From Stenogyne calaminthoides (lineage: Eukaryota; Streptophyta; Magnoliopsida; Lamiales; Lamiaceae), in contig JBBCBC010000030.1 in NCBI GenBank assembly GCA_037126765.1, positions 6,854,478-6,918,477 of the forward strand: a stretch of DNA of 64,000 nt, given 5' to 3'. The notes under the pieces were generated by a model. It did not search any database. It worked only from the letters and a program-made list of their open reading frames with translations, and was not told where the DNA came from. This document shows positions 11,148 to 23,206 of the stretch, piece after piece. The position numbers were made by a program, and so were the translations under genes. Each line of letters opens with the position of its first letter. Positions within the stretch are counted from its first letter, which is position 1.

Positions 11148-14137
11148 ATGCTGCACTCCCTTTTCCTTGCAATTCTGAGCACACTGCTTCTTTCCTTTAA
11201 ATTTATGAAATTATCCTTTGGATTAGATACACTCCTGCCAAACCAAACAATTTCTTTTGGCCAAACTTTGATTTCACATAACCATGATTTTGAGATGGGG
11301 TTTTTCTCCCCCGGAAATTCCCCAAATTGTTTTCTGGGAATATGGAACAAAAACACCCCTGATGTTGTAGTTTGGGTTGCTAACAGAAACAATCCCATTT
11401 CCAACTCAAATGGTGCTACTTTTTCCATTTCTGGAAATGGAAGTCTTGTGATCAGCAGAAATGGTGGAAGCATTATCTGGTCTGCAAATCCATCAGGGCC
11501 AGCATCAAATCCAATCTTACAGCTCCTGGATAATGGGAACCTGGTTCTTGTAAACGAGACCACGGAAGAAGGTGGTTACTTATGGCAGAGTTTCGATTAC
11601 CCAACTGACACCATGTTACCAGGAATGAAGGTGGTTGACAACCCTGATGCTGGTGTGGTGAAGAATTTGACATGCTGGAAAAATTGGGATGATCCTTCTC
11701 CTGGAGATTTCGTTGTCGGAATTGAGAACCAGGGCCTGCCTGATTTGGTGATTTACAGAGGGAACACGAAAACATTCCGAATTGGAAAGTGGAATGGCCT
11801 TTACTTTAGTGGATATCCACGCTATCCCAATGCAATATCCAAACCAGAACTGTTTTTCAGAGGAGAAAGGTTGATATCTCTGACACAAGATCCTCATGAC
11901 AAAAAAACTTTGAGAAGATCGACACTAGATACCTCCGGTATACTCTACAGCTATACCTTGAATGCAAGAAAAGATAAGTGGAATCTCGCGTACTCAGTTC
12001 CAGGAGATCAATGTGATGAATATGGTCGATGTGGTCCTAATAGTATTTGCACTTTCGACATGCCAACTCTATGCCAGTGTTTAAAGGGATTTGCACCTAA
12101 ATTCCAAAAAGAATGGGAGCTACAAAATTGGTCAGGTGGGTGCACTAGAATTGCACCGTTGAATTGCAAGAGTGGAGATGGTTTTCAAGAGATTAGAGGG
12201 GTGAAGTATCCGGATATGTTGAAGTTTTGGTTAAACATTAGCATGAGTCTCGACGAATGCAAAGTTGAGTGCCTAAAAAATTGCAGCTGCACCGCGTCTG
12301 CTAATCCATACATAACAAATGGAGGCACTGGATGCGTCATGTGGTTTGGAGATCTCATCGATATCAGAGACCTCCCTGGTGCAGATGATAAGCAAAACAT
12401 CTATGTGCGCTTACCAGTTTCAGAACAAGTTGATTGTAAGCACTTATGAGAATTGCCCATATTGTTAGAAATCTCATTATTTATATACTATACAGAAATG
12501 TAGATATCTATTTGTGTTTCTCCTTGTAGATGCAAACCTTGAGTTAAAAAAAGAGCAGAAAAGGCCTACAAATCTTATATTGATATCAATTGCTACTGGA
12601 GTTATTGTCTCAGGGATTATTAATGGAGGAATTTTCATGATGAGAAGACCACAGAAAAAAGGTAACAAGTCTCGACTCTTGCAATTGACTGTTAAACTTT
12701 TGACAACATTCAAGCCGAGTTTGTCAGCCTGAGGCGTTATTTTCTGTTTTCGTTGCACAGCCATAAAATATAATAATGAGGATTTAGAGTTACCTCTAGT
12801 CAAGTTTGCAACTATTGTGGCTGCAACAAACAGCTTCTCCAAGGAAAACATGATCGGAGAAGGTGGTTTTGGTCCCGTTTACAAGGTAACATACTGCCAA
12901 AGGCAAAACAAAAAAAAAAAAAACATTCTGACTCTTCACTTGAAATGCATAATCAGGGAATTTTACCATCAAAAGAAGAACTAGCAATTAAAAGACTGTC
13001 AAGAACTTTGAGACAGGGTCTTGAAGAGTTCAAAAATGAAGCCATCTTGATTGCCAAACTTCAACATACAAACCTTGTTAGACTCTTGGGATGTTGAATT
13101 GAAGACGAAGAAAGGATGCTAATATATGAATACATGCCAAATAAAAGCTTGGATTATTTTGTTTTCGGTACAACCTAAGATTATCTTTCCTTTTTCTGTT
13201 TTGTTTGGGAGTCTCCTATTCTTTCTGCCAAATTCTACAGTGCTTCAGTGTCATAACAAATCATTTATATGCAGATGAGAATCGAAGGAAACATCTGACA
13301 TGGGCTAATCGCTTCGACATTATCATGGGAATTGCTAGAGGACTACTCTATCTCCATCATGATTCCAGATTAAAGATTATCCATAGGGATTTCAAAACAA
13401 GCAACATTTTACTTTATGGAAATTTAAATCCAAAAATATCAGACTTTGGCCTAGCAAGAACTTTTGGAGAGGATAAACCTGTATCAAACACAAAGAAAGT
13501 TGTTGGGACTTAGTAAGCTCTGCTTTCTTCTTTTTTTCTATATCTAATACATGAAATTAGTTTGGATTTCCCATGAGACCTTACAAGTTTTGACCAATAA
13601 TTTATGCAGTGGCTATATGGCTCCAGAATACGTAATTAGTGGGAAATTTTCAGTGAAGTCCGACGTCTTTAGTTTGGGAGTGGTATTGTTGGAGATAGTG
13701 AGTGGAAAGAAGAACAGGGGCTTTGAAAGCAACGATGATTATCGTCACAGTCTCTTGGGACATGTATTATACTTTTGCATATGTTTTTTTGTTGGTTATA
13801 CAGAAATGCTTAAACTAACAATGTTGTTGTAACTTTGATTTAGGCATGGTTGCTATGGAAAGAAAACAGGGCTATGGAGCTGATGGATGAATGTTTGAAT
13901 GGTACATGTATCGAAAGTGAAGTGAAGAGATGCATACATGTTGGATTGTTATGCGTTCAAAAATTTGCGGAAGATAGGCCAGTGATGTCATCGGTGCTTT
14001 TCATGTTGGGAACAGATGAAGCAATTCTGCCAGAACCCAAAGAGCCTGCCTTTTTCATCTCCGAAAGAAGTAGCATATCATCAAGTCTCATCTCCCAGAG
14101 AAATACGATTACAATTTCTGATCTGGAGGCCAGATGA
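11148..14137 (+). pseudogene. S-domain receptor-like kinase copy 1, nonsense codon in kinase
   Basis: A G-type lectin S-receptor-like serine/threonine kinase (At4g27290-like group): a plasma-membrane receptor with a lectin ectodomain and cytosolic kinase. Exons inferred from GT-AG sites and paralogue comparison: 11148-12435, 12530-12661, 12761-12885, 12957-13167, 13275-13512, 13610-13763, 13844-14137. The model is 813 codons long. It has a signal peptide, a bulb-lectin domain (about 25-150), an S-locus glycoprotein region, an EGF-like Cys cluster, a PAN motif (ECLKNCSCTA), one membrane segment in exon 2, the glycine loop IGEGGFG and the catalytic Lys in AIKRL. Codon 562 (13095-13097) is TGA where copies 2-4 have TGC, so HRD, DFG and APE lie beyond a stop. 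The catalytic loop reads HRDFKTSN. Splice sites all remain canonical, so decay is recent. A truncated membrane receptor of about 561 residues could still be made. Confidence 0.88.
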
Positions 14138-15490
14138 GGAGGTCTCTAACATGTTTCAAATTTGTGATTTGTAAGATCACTAAAGTTTTTGAATAAAAAA
14201 ATCAATGCAACAAAGTTATGTATTGTAATTAATGTTTACTAGGACTATACAATACCTTGTAAAAGAATATTCTGTGTCAAAGATAAATCCAAATATATTG
14301 TAATGGCGATGAGTCCAAATTTTATCAAACGGCATTACAAATTCTACAATTCATATACCAAGTAGGTCATTTACTAAGGATTTCATTACAATGGAAGACC
14401 AACTGCAGCATAGATTCTCAGTTTTCTATCATGCCCTGATCTCATGTTTCTTTATTTAATCAGTAAATCCTACATGTACCGTATGACATAATTATTGTAC
14501 ACATGGCATGACTAATAGAATGGAACACAAGTTAAAACATGAATGTTCTATTCTGTGTGCCATTATACATGTTTTGTTCAACTGTATAACCTCCAGTTTC
14601 CATACTTGGTGCACATATTCCTTTCTTCCAGTCTGCATTAAATGATGAAAACTCTAGTTCGTATGTCCAGGTGAAAACCTAATAACTGTTAATTAAAGAA
14701 CTCAAAGTGTGCCCAAATCAATAAAGCTCTAGTTTTTTCCATGATATCTGATTGGTGCTTTCATGAATGAAGTATCAATCCGGAATTTGGACTTATAAGT
14801 CTGGCATGTGTGATAAAAAGACTGTATTCATAATGGATAGATGAATTGCATCAGCAAACAAATCTATATCTGACTGACCCTCCAAGTCTTTAAAACAAAA
14901 AGTCTTGGCATTGTTTTTGTGATTTTAGAAAAACTGTAGCTGCTATGATGTTTATCACAAATTCGTACTATCAAGTTTTTTTCCCTGATAGTTGCCTGTT
15001 TTCATTCAATATTTCCAAGAGATAATGCAAACAATATTTCATCTTCTAATTCTTTTAACACATATCACACGGTGCATTGAAGATATCAAAAACAAAAAAA
15101 CAAAAATCAACCAAAAGCTATCACATCAATAAATTGCATCAACGCTTGAATTCCCAGAATACTTGCCAGACTCTAATTCAAACACCCAACAGAATAGGGG
15201 AAAGTAAAATTCCAAAGCCAAATTGATGTTTTGCACTTTGTTCAGTACAATACTAACCAACAAAATTGGGTGAATTGATTTTCTTCTAATAATTATGTCT
15301 CTGCTTCACCAGGTATTTCCAACTCACTATCACAATCAAAATTTATTGAATATCAAGTAGCACAGATTCTTAACCAAATTTATTCACAAGTAACCCAGAA
15401 TATGCAGTTGTAAAGTATGTGAATGGCTAACATTATATTCTGAGTTGCAGAAAGAAACAGGAAGAAGTTCTCTAAAGATGAAAGAGAAAA
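14138..15490. other. 3' flank of copy 1 and intergenic DNA
   Basis: The first 150 bases match the 3' flank of copy 2 apart from a roughly 50-base indel. The remainder is AT-rich, and no gene, RNA or clear repeat is supported. The next paralogous unit starts near 15497. Confidence 0.5.
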
Positions 15491-16895
15491 AAAAAAAAAA
15501 AACTTTCCCATCATTAGAATAAACGGTACATAGAAACATAGGAATCTTACCCTTCATCAAAAGAAACACGTTACAGCATAAGAATAATATGAAATAATCT
15601 ATTCCTCATTGTTGTTCAATTGAGAATACTTGTAAAGATAAATCTCGTAAAACCATCTTCGTTATATTAAACCCACAATTCACCATCCCCACAACTCTCC
15701 AACCCTGACACAAAGCTTGCCAATTGCTACCAACAAAATAAACCGAGTCTAGGCCAATCAAAACAATCCATATCAACAAAATTAAAACTACCATGAGTTA
15801 ATTAGTTCCTTATTGTTGTTCAATTGGAAACTAAGCCCACATTTTGAAGAAAAATCCCGCAAAACCATCTTCGTTATACTAAACACACAATCTACCATCC
15901 CCACAACTTTACAAGTTCATATATCCCTTTAGCAAACAAAAATGACCTAGAATATAGAATTTCTTCATTCAAGTGCATTATCCCAGAGGCCAAATGTGGG
16001 AGACTGGGAGTATATCATATACAAGTTACATGTGAGATTAGCTTACTGAGTGAACATAACTGCAGTAATGTGATTCACTATAGTATAGACTAGGTGTCGA
16101 ATTAGAAAATGAATTAAATAAGATTAGTCCAGTAAACGAGCAAAAACAGAACGGAACAGAAAAACCGCAGAAAACTCATGATGAAGAAATTAACTTACAT
16201 TGAACTCGAACCAAATAATTGCAGGATGAGAAACGTTTGTGCTCTGCTGACAGGCACGCAAGGCTTAAATTAGGGATTAGACAGATTTGAGCATAGACAA
16301 GAAATTAGGGCTAATACAAAAAAATTAGGGCTTAGACAAGAAATTAAGGCTTATACAAAGAAATTAAGGCTTAGACAAAGAAACCCTATATTGGTTTACC
16401 TGGGCGAGGAGTCAGACGACGCAAGGCATTTCAAGGCGGTGCGAGGCGGCATAGCACCTGAGTTTTCTCGCGAAGTGGTTAGTGGCGTAGGTGTACGGCG
16501 GCGCGAATAGATGACGTGAGGCGGCGTACGGCGGTGGTGGTGAGGCGGCGAACGGCGGTGCCTAGGGCGCTGCTGGGATAGAAAGAACTAAAAAAATTAT
16601 AAATGTGTTCCTTATCCCCTATTAATCAAACAAATCAAATTTATATATAATTAAGAATGATAACATTAATAGATAACGGTTAACAAAAATCGTTATCTTT
16701 CGTAGAAAAACTGTAATTTACCACAACGAGAACGAGTCCTATCCTTTCGAAAAAATGTGTGTTATGCTTATGACCACGGGTTTTAGCGAAAATTCGTTGT
16801 CATTCCACTGTTGTAGTAGCCAGTTTTTAGTTTAGGGGAAAACAATTACAACCTGCCCTTTTTGGTATCATAATCTAAATCTCCTGAACCAATGT
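15491..16895. other. Upstream region of receptor copy 2, paralogous to 7.2-9.7 kb
   Basis: This non-coding stretch parallels the region upstream of copy 1 and contains the empty target site of the 7.3-kb Mutator-like element. A GC-rich patch near 16430-16570 is built of GGCGGCG/ACGGCGG triplets. No gene is supported. Confidence 0.5.
16280..16385 (+). repeat. Short tandem repeat, unit about 20-22 bases
   Basis: Four to five copies of variants of GAAATTAGGGCTTAGACAA occur in direct succession, differing by TTAGGG/TTAAGG and TAGACA/TATACA changes. Confidence 0.65.
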
Positions 16896-17927
16896 CATTA
16901 ACGAGTTTTTTTTTTTCTTTAAAAAAGGTAAAGATGAAATATATTGATTAAGTACAAGGGATACTCAACTCATAAAATTTACAATGACAAAGTCTAGTAT
17001 GAAAATTTTCATACATGAAAAAAAAATTTAATTTACAACCAAATTCTGTAATTGGTGAAGGTAAAATAAATTGAGTGGTTTATGGTTCACTAAGCCCAAG
17101 TGATTCATGGTTCACCCGGCCCGAATAAATCATAATTTAGGATTCATTATTTAGTGTTTAGGGTGTAGATGATCGATTTAGGGCAATTTTATAGATTTTC
17201 ATACATGAAAATTTTCACATTAGACATACTCGTTTACAATAGTGTATATACTGCTCGTTATAATTTCCTAGGAATACATATTAAAGGTTGGTTCTCCCCA
17301 GGGGCGAGGCCAGGACAAAAGGTTGAGGGGGCCAAATGTTGTTTTACTTATTAATAATTTATACTTTTTGATTTAAAAAATGAAGAAAACTAATCGCAGA
17401 TTGTATATAAAATTTAAGACAAAAATTTGTATGAGATGGTCTCATACACGAGACGGGATATATACAAATTAACACAAATCAATATTTATTATTTCTAAAG
17501 TGTTAAAACGTCAATGCCCAAATTATGTTCCGTCTCACGGTGAAATCGTCTCACACAAATGTGCCTCAAAATTTAAATAGCCATTAAAAATAAAGAACAT
17601 AAATTAATTACAATAAAATGAGGGATAATTATATGAAATTGAAATAAAAATCAATACAGAAATAAGAGTAAAGCTTAATTGGATATATAAAAGTGAACAA
17701 TTAGCTTGGGGGTAGGATAGTAGTGAGGCAGGGGGTGGGGGGTGGGGGGGCATGGCCCCCATAAGCTACAACATGGCTCCGCCCATAGTTAACCCCAATC
17801 ATGATACAACGCACAGAAAGATAATGGGTAGTGCGCCTTAATTCATTTTCATGAACTGAACTTGATGGCACTTGATGACATCGATTAGCTTATTCAACTT
17901 GTACTGACCATCACATTAACGAGTTAG
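16896..17927 (-). mobile_element. 5'-truncated LINE-like retroposon insertion
   Basis: A perfect 12-base duplication CATTAACGAGTT flanks about 1 kb that is absent from the paralogous position near 9745. The left end starts with a T run, i.e. a poly(A) tail if the insert is read on the - strand. The adjacent sequence resembles the 3' tail of plant LINEs. Long variable target duplications and a poly(A) tail fit target-primed reverse transcription. A second element (17299-17787) is nested inside. Confidence 0.6.
17299..17787. mobile_element. Nested hAT-like non-autonomous element
   Basis: The ends CAGGGGCGAGGCC and GGCTCCGCCCATA are imperfect inverted repeats. Flanking 8-mers GTTCTCCC and GTTAACCC match at six of eight positions, compatible with an eroded hAT target duplication. 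Near the right end is a G-rich run (about 17729-17752). The middle holds a GAGATGGTCTCATAC / CCGTCTCAC block that recurs near 58000-58125. Confidence 0.5.
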
Positions 17928-18386
17928 CTAATATTATTGAGTTTTTTTTTTTTAATACATTTGGTGTAATCTCAATTCTCACCTCACTATAAATTAAATA
18001 TAAAGAAAAAGGGTGTGACCTGGATTAATTGAGCAATTAATTAAATATAAAGTTCTTTGGTAAAAAAAAAAACTAACCTATACAATACCAATGAACACAA
18101 TAAATTAAACGGTCAACTTCTTAATGACAAGCAAATTAAACAAAGAATGAATGCAATTATGCAACTAAGTCAATTTAACTATCCAATCACAAGGAAACCT
18201 AAGTAAACGTGTATTATAGTATTATGCTCATTAAATATAATAGGTCATTGTAGTGATTCATGTAATTGTTTTTGTTCGACCAAAACTCTATACTCCAATT
18301 TGAAAAGTTAAATTTTGGCAGAGTTGCGCTCAAAAAAAAAAATAAAATAAAATAAAATGGTAGAGTTGTTCCCAAAAGTCAATTTA

Positions 18387-19648
18387 GGGTGTGTTTTGAA
18401 ACACTTAAAACAACTTTCAGAAGCACTTATTTTCAAAAGCTGTGAGAGGGAGCTTTGAAAATAAGTGCTTTTGGAAGTTGTTTTAAGTGAGTGTTTGCAA
18501 ACACAACTAACGACTTAAAATCACTTATTTTTAGATGACAATCATTTTTTTGTGTTTGAAAACTCAACAAACTACTTAATTTAAGCACTTAAAATTAGTT
18601 TTCTTAAAACAACACTCTACATGTTTCTATTAGCTTAAAAGTGCTTCTCATTATTATAATAAATATTATTTCAATTTTGTCCTCATGATTTTGACAATAT
18701 TACAATTTTACCTTTATTTATCTCTACTTTTAATATGGGTCTTTTTGTAAAGTTATCAAAAAGTGATTATTTTGCAAATACTCTAACTTCTAAAAAATTG
18801 ATTAAAAGTACTTTATTTTAAAACACTACTGTTGCAAGTCGTTTTTTGATGAGAATACTATGTGGCTAATTTTAAAACAACTCACAAACAAAATAAGTAT
18901 GTGTACAATATTACAGTAAAGAACAAGAAATTGTTGACCCAATTCATCAATAAATGACTAATCTGGGGGCATTCCAAGCCAGGGATGTTATATTGCGAGG
19001 TTCAAGTATACAGACACAATACTACTCGTGGTGAAAACTTCCTTCTACCGAAAGATGGTGAATTGGAGAATATATGTGTGAGTACTTGAGAATTTTTCTG
19101 AACCCTCTTTATGATTTTTCAGGGCCTATTTATAGTACTTTGATAAGCATGTGCTGGTTTAGTAAGCACGAGTTGGCGACTTTATGGCATGCAAGACTTT
19201 ATGTGGTATCGCCATGTTTTCCTACATCATTTCCCTGACTGACCCCTGTACATACCTGGTTGTGAAGTTTTGTACTTGTTGTCCAAGTGACTAGGAGTGG
19301 AGAGATGATTCGGATATGTGTTTGCTGCTTATCAGGTGTATTTAACTGGGTTGCTTTGTTCGTTCGTAAATGCCGAACATAATGCCCTTATTCTGCTCGG
19401 CTTCCATGACTTGCCTATCATAGCGAGCATAACTTCATGCTCGGCTGGCGAGCATATACCCTGCGAACTTTGAATAAATAAACTATAATTTAATAATCCC
19501 CCGTTCATCCAGCTGTATAAGATATTGAATTACTTTGACCGATCACAACAACTACCAACTTTTAAATTTACTACTAAAATCAATTTTAATCACTTCAAGA
19601 TAAGCACTATTGTTTGCAAACACACCCTAAGTGTTTCAAAACACACCC
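18387..19648. mobile_element. Tourist/Harbinger-like MITE interrupted by a solo LTR
   Basis: Termini GGGTGTGTTTTGAAACACTT and AAGTGTTTCAAAACACACCC are near-perfect inverted repeats flanked by TTA (18384-18386 and 19649-19651), the PIF/Harbinger target signature. The paralogous site upstream of copy 1 lacks it. The interior contains AAGCACTT/AAGTGCTT palindromic blocks and a later LTR insertion (about 18900-19511). Confidence 0.75.
18900..19511 (-). mobile_element. Solo LTR, distantly related to the LTR of the 37-kb gypsy element
   Basis: Read on the - strand the segment starts TGGATGAACGG and ends TTGTACACA, i.e. TG...CA. It contains a TATA-like CTATAAATAG (19126-19135, - strand). The block TCTGGGGGCATTCCAAGCCA matches TCTGGGGGCGCCCAAGCCAG in the intact LTRs. 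No internal region or second LTR is nearby. No matching 5-bp target duplication was found, so the ends are approximate. Confidence 0.55.
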
Positions 19649-19946
19649 TTAAACAACTAGCAATAACTCTCTTTTTTTCTTTTTACATCTCTTGTCATTT
19701 TCAGTTTACATCTCTAGATGTAATAAGTACCAAAACATACTGAGAGAAAGAGAGAGATTTATCAAAGAAAAAAAGTCGTCTTCATATCTTATCAAAGAAT
19801 TTTTTTTCTTCATTGACTAAAAACTTTAATTAGTTAACACGTGAATCTACCACTTTGATAATTCACTTTCAATATATTGGTTTCTGTATATCTTATCACT
19901 TGGATCAACAGCAGAGACTATTTCCCATTTATAATCTGATTTGGAA

Positions 19947-22934
19947 ATGGCGCAGTCCCTTTTCCTTGCAATTCTGAGCACACTGCTGCTTTCCATTAAT
20001 ATTATGAAATTATCCTTTGGATTAGATACACTCCTGCCAAACCAAACAATTTCAATTGGCCAAACTTTGATTTCTCATAACCATGTTTTTGAGTTGGGAT
20101 TTTTCTCCCCTGGCAAGTCCCAAAATCATTTTTTGGGGATATGGTACAAAAACACCCCTGATGTTGTATTTTGGGTTGCTAATAGAAACAATCCCATCTC
20201 CAACTCAAATGGTGTCACTTTTTCTATTTCCGGAAATGGAACTCTTATGATAAGCAATTCTGGAAGCATTATCTGGTCTGCAAATCCATCGGGCCCGCGT
20301 CAAATCCAATCTACTGACTCCCGGATTCGGGGAACCGGTTCTTGTAAACGAGACTACGGAAGAAGGTGGTTACATATGGCAGAGTTTCGATTACCCAACT
20401 GACACCATATTACCAGGAATGAAGGTGGTTGATGACCCTGATGCTGGTGTGTTGAAGAATTTGACATCCTGGAAAAGTTGGGATGATCCTTCTCCTGGAG
20501 ATTTCGTTGTCAGGATCGAAAACCAGGGATTGCCCGACTTTGTGGTTTACAGAGGGAAAACGAGAACATGCCGAATTGGAAAGTGGAATGGGCTTTACTT
20601 CGGTGGATATCTGCGCTATCCCAACGCAATCTCTAAGCCGGAACTTCTTTTCAGAGGAGAGAGGTTGATATCTATGACACAAGATCCTCATGACAAAAAA
20701 ACTTTGAGAAGATCGACACTAGATACCTCCGGTATACTCTACAGCTACACCTTGAATGCAAGGAAAGATAAGTGGAATCTCGCCTACTCGGTTCCAGGAG
20801 ATCAATGTGACGAATATGGTCGATGTGGTCCTAATAGTATTTGCACTTTCGACATGCCAACTCTATGCCAGTGTTTAAAGGGATTTGCACCTAAATTCCA
20901 AAAAGAATGGGAGCTACAAAATTGGTCAGGTGGGTGCACTAGAATTGCACCGTTGAATTGCAAGAGTGGAGATGGTTTTCAAGAGGTTAGAGGGGTGAAG
21001 TATCCGGATATGTTGAAGTTTTGGTTGAACATTAGTATGAGCCTCGACGAATGCAAAGCAGAGTGCCTAAAAAACTGCAGCTGCACGGCGTATGCTAATC
21101 CGTACATAACAAATGGAGGCAGTGGTTGCGTGATGTGGTTTGGAGATCTCATCGATATCAGAGACCTCCCAAGGGCAGACGAAAAGCAAAATATCTACGT
21201 GCGGTTACCAATTTCAGAACAAGTTGATTGTAAGCTGTTATGAGAATTTTGCCCATATTGTACAAACTGCACATAATCTCATTATTTGTATAATTAACAG
21301 AAATGTGTATACATGTTTGTGTTTCTCCTTGTAGATGCAAGCTTAAAGAAAGAGCAGAAAAGGCCTACAAAGCTTATTTTAATATCAATTGCTACTGGAG
21401 TTATTGTCTCAGGGCTTATTAATGGAGGTATTTTTATGATGAGACGACCAAAAAAGCAAGGTAACAAATCTCAACGTATGCAATTGACTGTTACACTTTT
21501 GAAAACATTCAAGCAGAGTCTGTCAGCCTGAGGTGTTATTTTCTGTTTTTCGTTGTGCAGCCATAAAATATAATAATGAGGATTTAGAGTTACCGTTGCT
21601 CAAGTTTGCGACTATTGTGGCTGCAACAAACAACTTCTCCAAGGAAAACAGGATCGGAGAAGGTGGTTTTGGTCCTGTTTACAAGGTAACATACTGCCTA
21701 AGGTGAAACGCGAAAGAAAAACATTCTGACTCTTTATTTGACATGCATAATCAGGGAATTTTACAATCAAATGAAGAAATAGCAATTAAAAGGCTGTCAA
21801 GAACTTCGAGACAGGGTCTTGAAGAGTTCAAAAATGAAGCCATCTTGATTGCAAAACTTCAACATACAAACCTTGTTAGACTCTTGGGATGTTGCATTGA
21901 AGGCGAAGAAAGGATGCTAATATATGAATACCTGCACAATAAAAGCTTGGACTATTTTGTTTTCGGTACTACCTAATATTATCTTTCCTTTTTATGTTTT
22001 GTTTGGGAACCTCTTTTTATTTTTGTCGAATTCTAGAGTGCTTCGCCGTCATAACAAATCATTTATATGCAGATGAGAATAAAAAGAAACATCTGACATG
22101 GCCTAATCGCTTCGACGTTATCATGGGAATTGCTAGAGGACTACTCTATCTCCATCATGATTCCAGATTAAAGATAATCCATAGGGATTTCAAAACAAGC
22201 AACATTTTACTAGATGGAAATTTAAATCCAAAAATATCAGACTTTGGCCTAGCAAGAACTTTTGGAGAGGATAAACCTGTATCAAACACAAAGAAAGTTG
22301 TTGGGACTTAGTAAGCTCAGCTTCTTCTTTTTTTCTATACCTAATTCATGAAATTAGTTTAGATTTCCCATGAGATCTTACAAGTTTTGACCAATAATTT
22401 ATGCAGTGGCTATATGGCTCCAGAATACGTAATTAGTGGGAAATTTTCAGTGAAGTCCGACGTCTTTAGTTTGGGAGTGGTATTGTTGGAGATAGTGAGT
22501 GGAAAGAAGAACAGGGGCTTTGAAAGCAGCGATGATTATTGTCACAGTCTCTTGGGACATGTATTATATTTTTGCATATTTTTTTTTGTTGGTTATACAG
22601 AAATGCTTAAACTAACAATGTTGTTGTAACTTTGATTTAGGCATGGTTGCTATGGAAAGAAAACAGGGCTATGGAGCTGATGGATGAATGTTTGAATGGT
22701 ACATGTATCGAAAGTGAAGTGAAGAGATGCATACATGTTGGATTGTTATGCGTTCAAAAATTTGCGGAAGATAGGCCAGTGATGTCATCGGTGTTTTTCA
22801 TGTTGGGAACAGATGAAGCAATTCTGCCAGAACCCAAAGAGCCTGCCTTTTTCATCTCCGAAAGAAGTAGCATATCATCAAGTCTCATCTCCCAGAGAAA
22901 TACGATCACAATTTCTGATCTGGAGGCCAGATGA
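19947..22934 (+). pseudogene. S-domain receptor-like kinase copy 2, frameshifted in exon 1
   Basis: Same family and seven-exon structure as copy 1. Exons: 19947-21229, 21335-21460, 21561-21685, 21755-21965, 22073-22310, 22407-22560, 22641-22934. The start is the ATG of GAAATGGCGCAG, equivalent to copies 1 and 4. Ectodomain motifs, the exon-2 membrane segment and the kinase motifs (IGEGGFG, AIKRL, HRDFKTSN, DFG, MAPEY) are all present and the kinase exons are open. Exon 1 changes frame between about 20290 and 20345. Relative to copy 1 two single bases are missing and several substitutions cluster there, so translation from the ATG stops at 20402 after about 152 residues. The cluster is odd for natural drift and could be an assembly error. 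If so, the gene would be intact. Confidence 0.85.
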
Positions 22935-23206
22935 GGAGGTCTCTAACATGTTTCAAATTTGTGATTTGTAAGCCTACTATAGTTTTAGAACAAAAGAAAT
23001 CAACGTAACAAAGTTATATTTTTAAAAGAATATTCTGTGTCAAAGATAAACTCAAATGCATTATCAATTCTAGTGTCTAAGTTTGTTTAATTGACGCTTG
23101 AATCTTGATGGCAGAAACAATTTCCCTTTTATAATCTGATTGGGAAATGTCGCATGTTGTGAGAATCAAATGGTGGGCTCGGAGTTGGTTCGTAAAGAAG
23201 ATGGAA
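22935..23206 (+). pseudogene. 3' flank of copy 2 ending in a 5'-leader relic of another receptor copy
   Basis: The sequence is almost identical to 49484-49757 downstream of copy 3. At about 23111-23155 it contains a CAGAAACAATTTCCC stretch followed by a TAATCTGATTGGGAAATG stretch. This closely resembles the leader and start codon region of the receptor genes (CAGAGACTATTTCCC ... TCTGATTTGGAAATG before copy 2) but leads into no receptor exon. It is best read as the stump of a deleted tandem copy. Confidence 0.55.

Noticed and set aside
11473..11897. - strand open frames under the receptor ectodomain
   Set aside because: Equivalent frames recur under exon 1 of the other copies and follow from the conserved sense codons. 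No independent signal.
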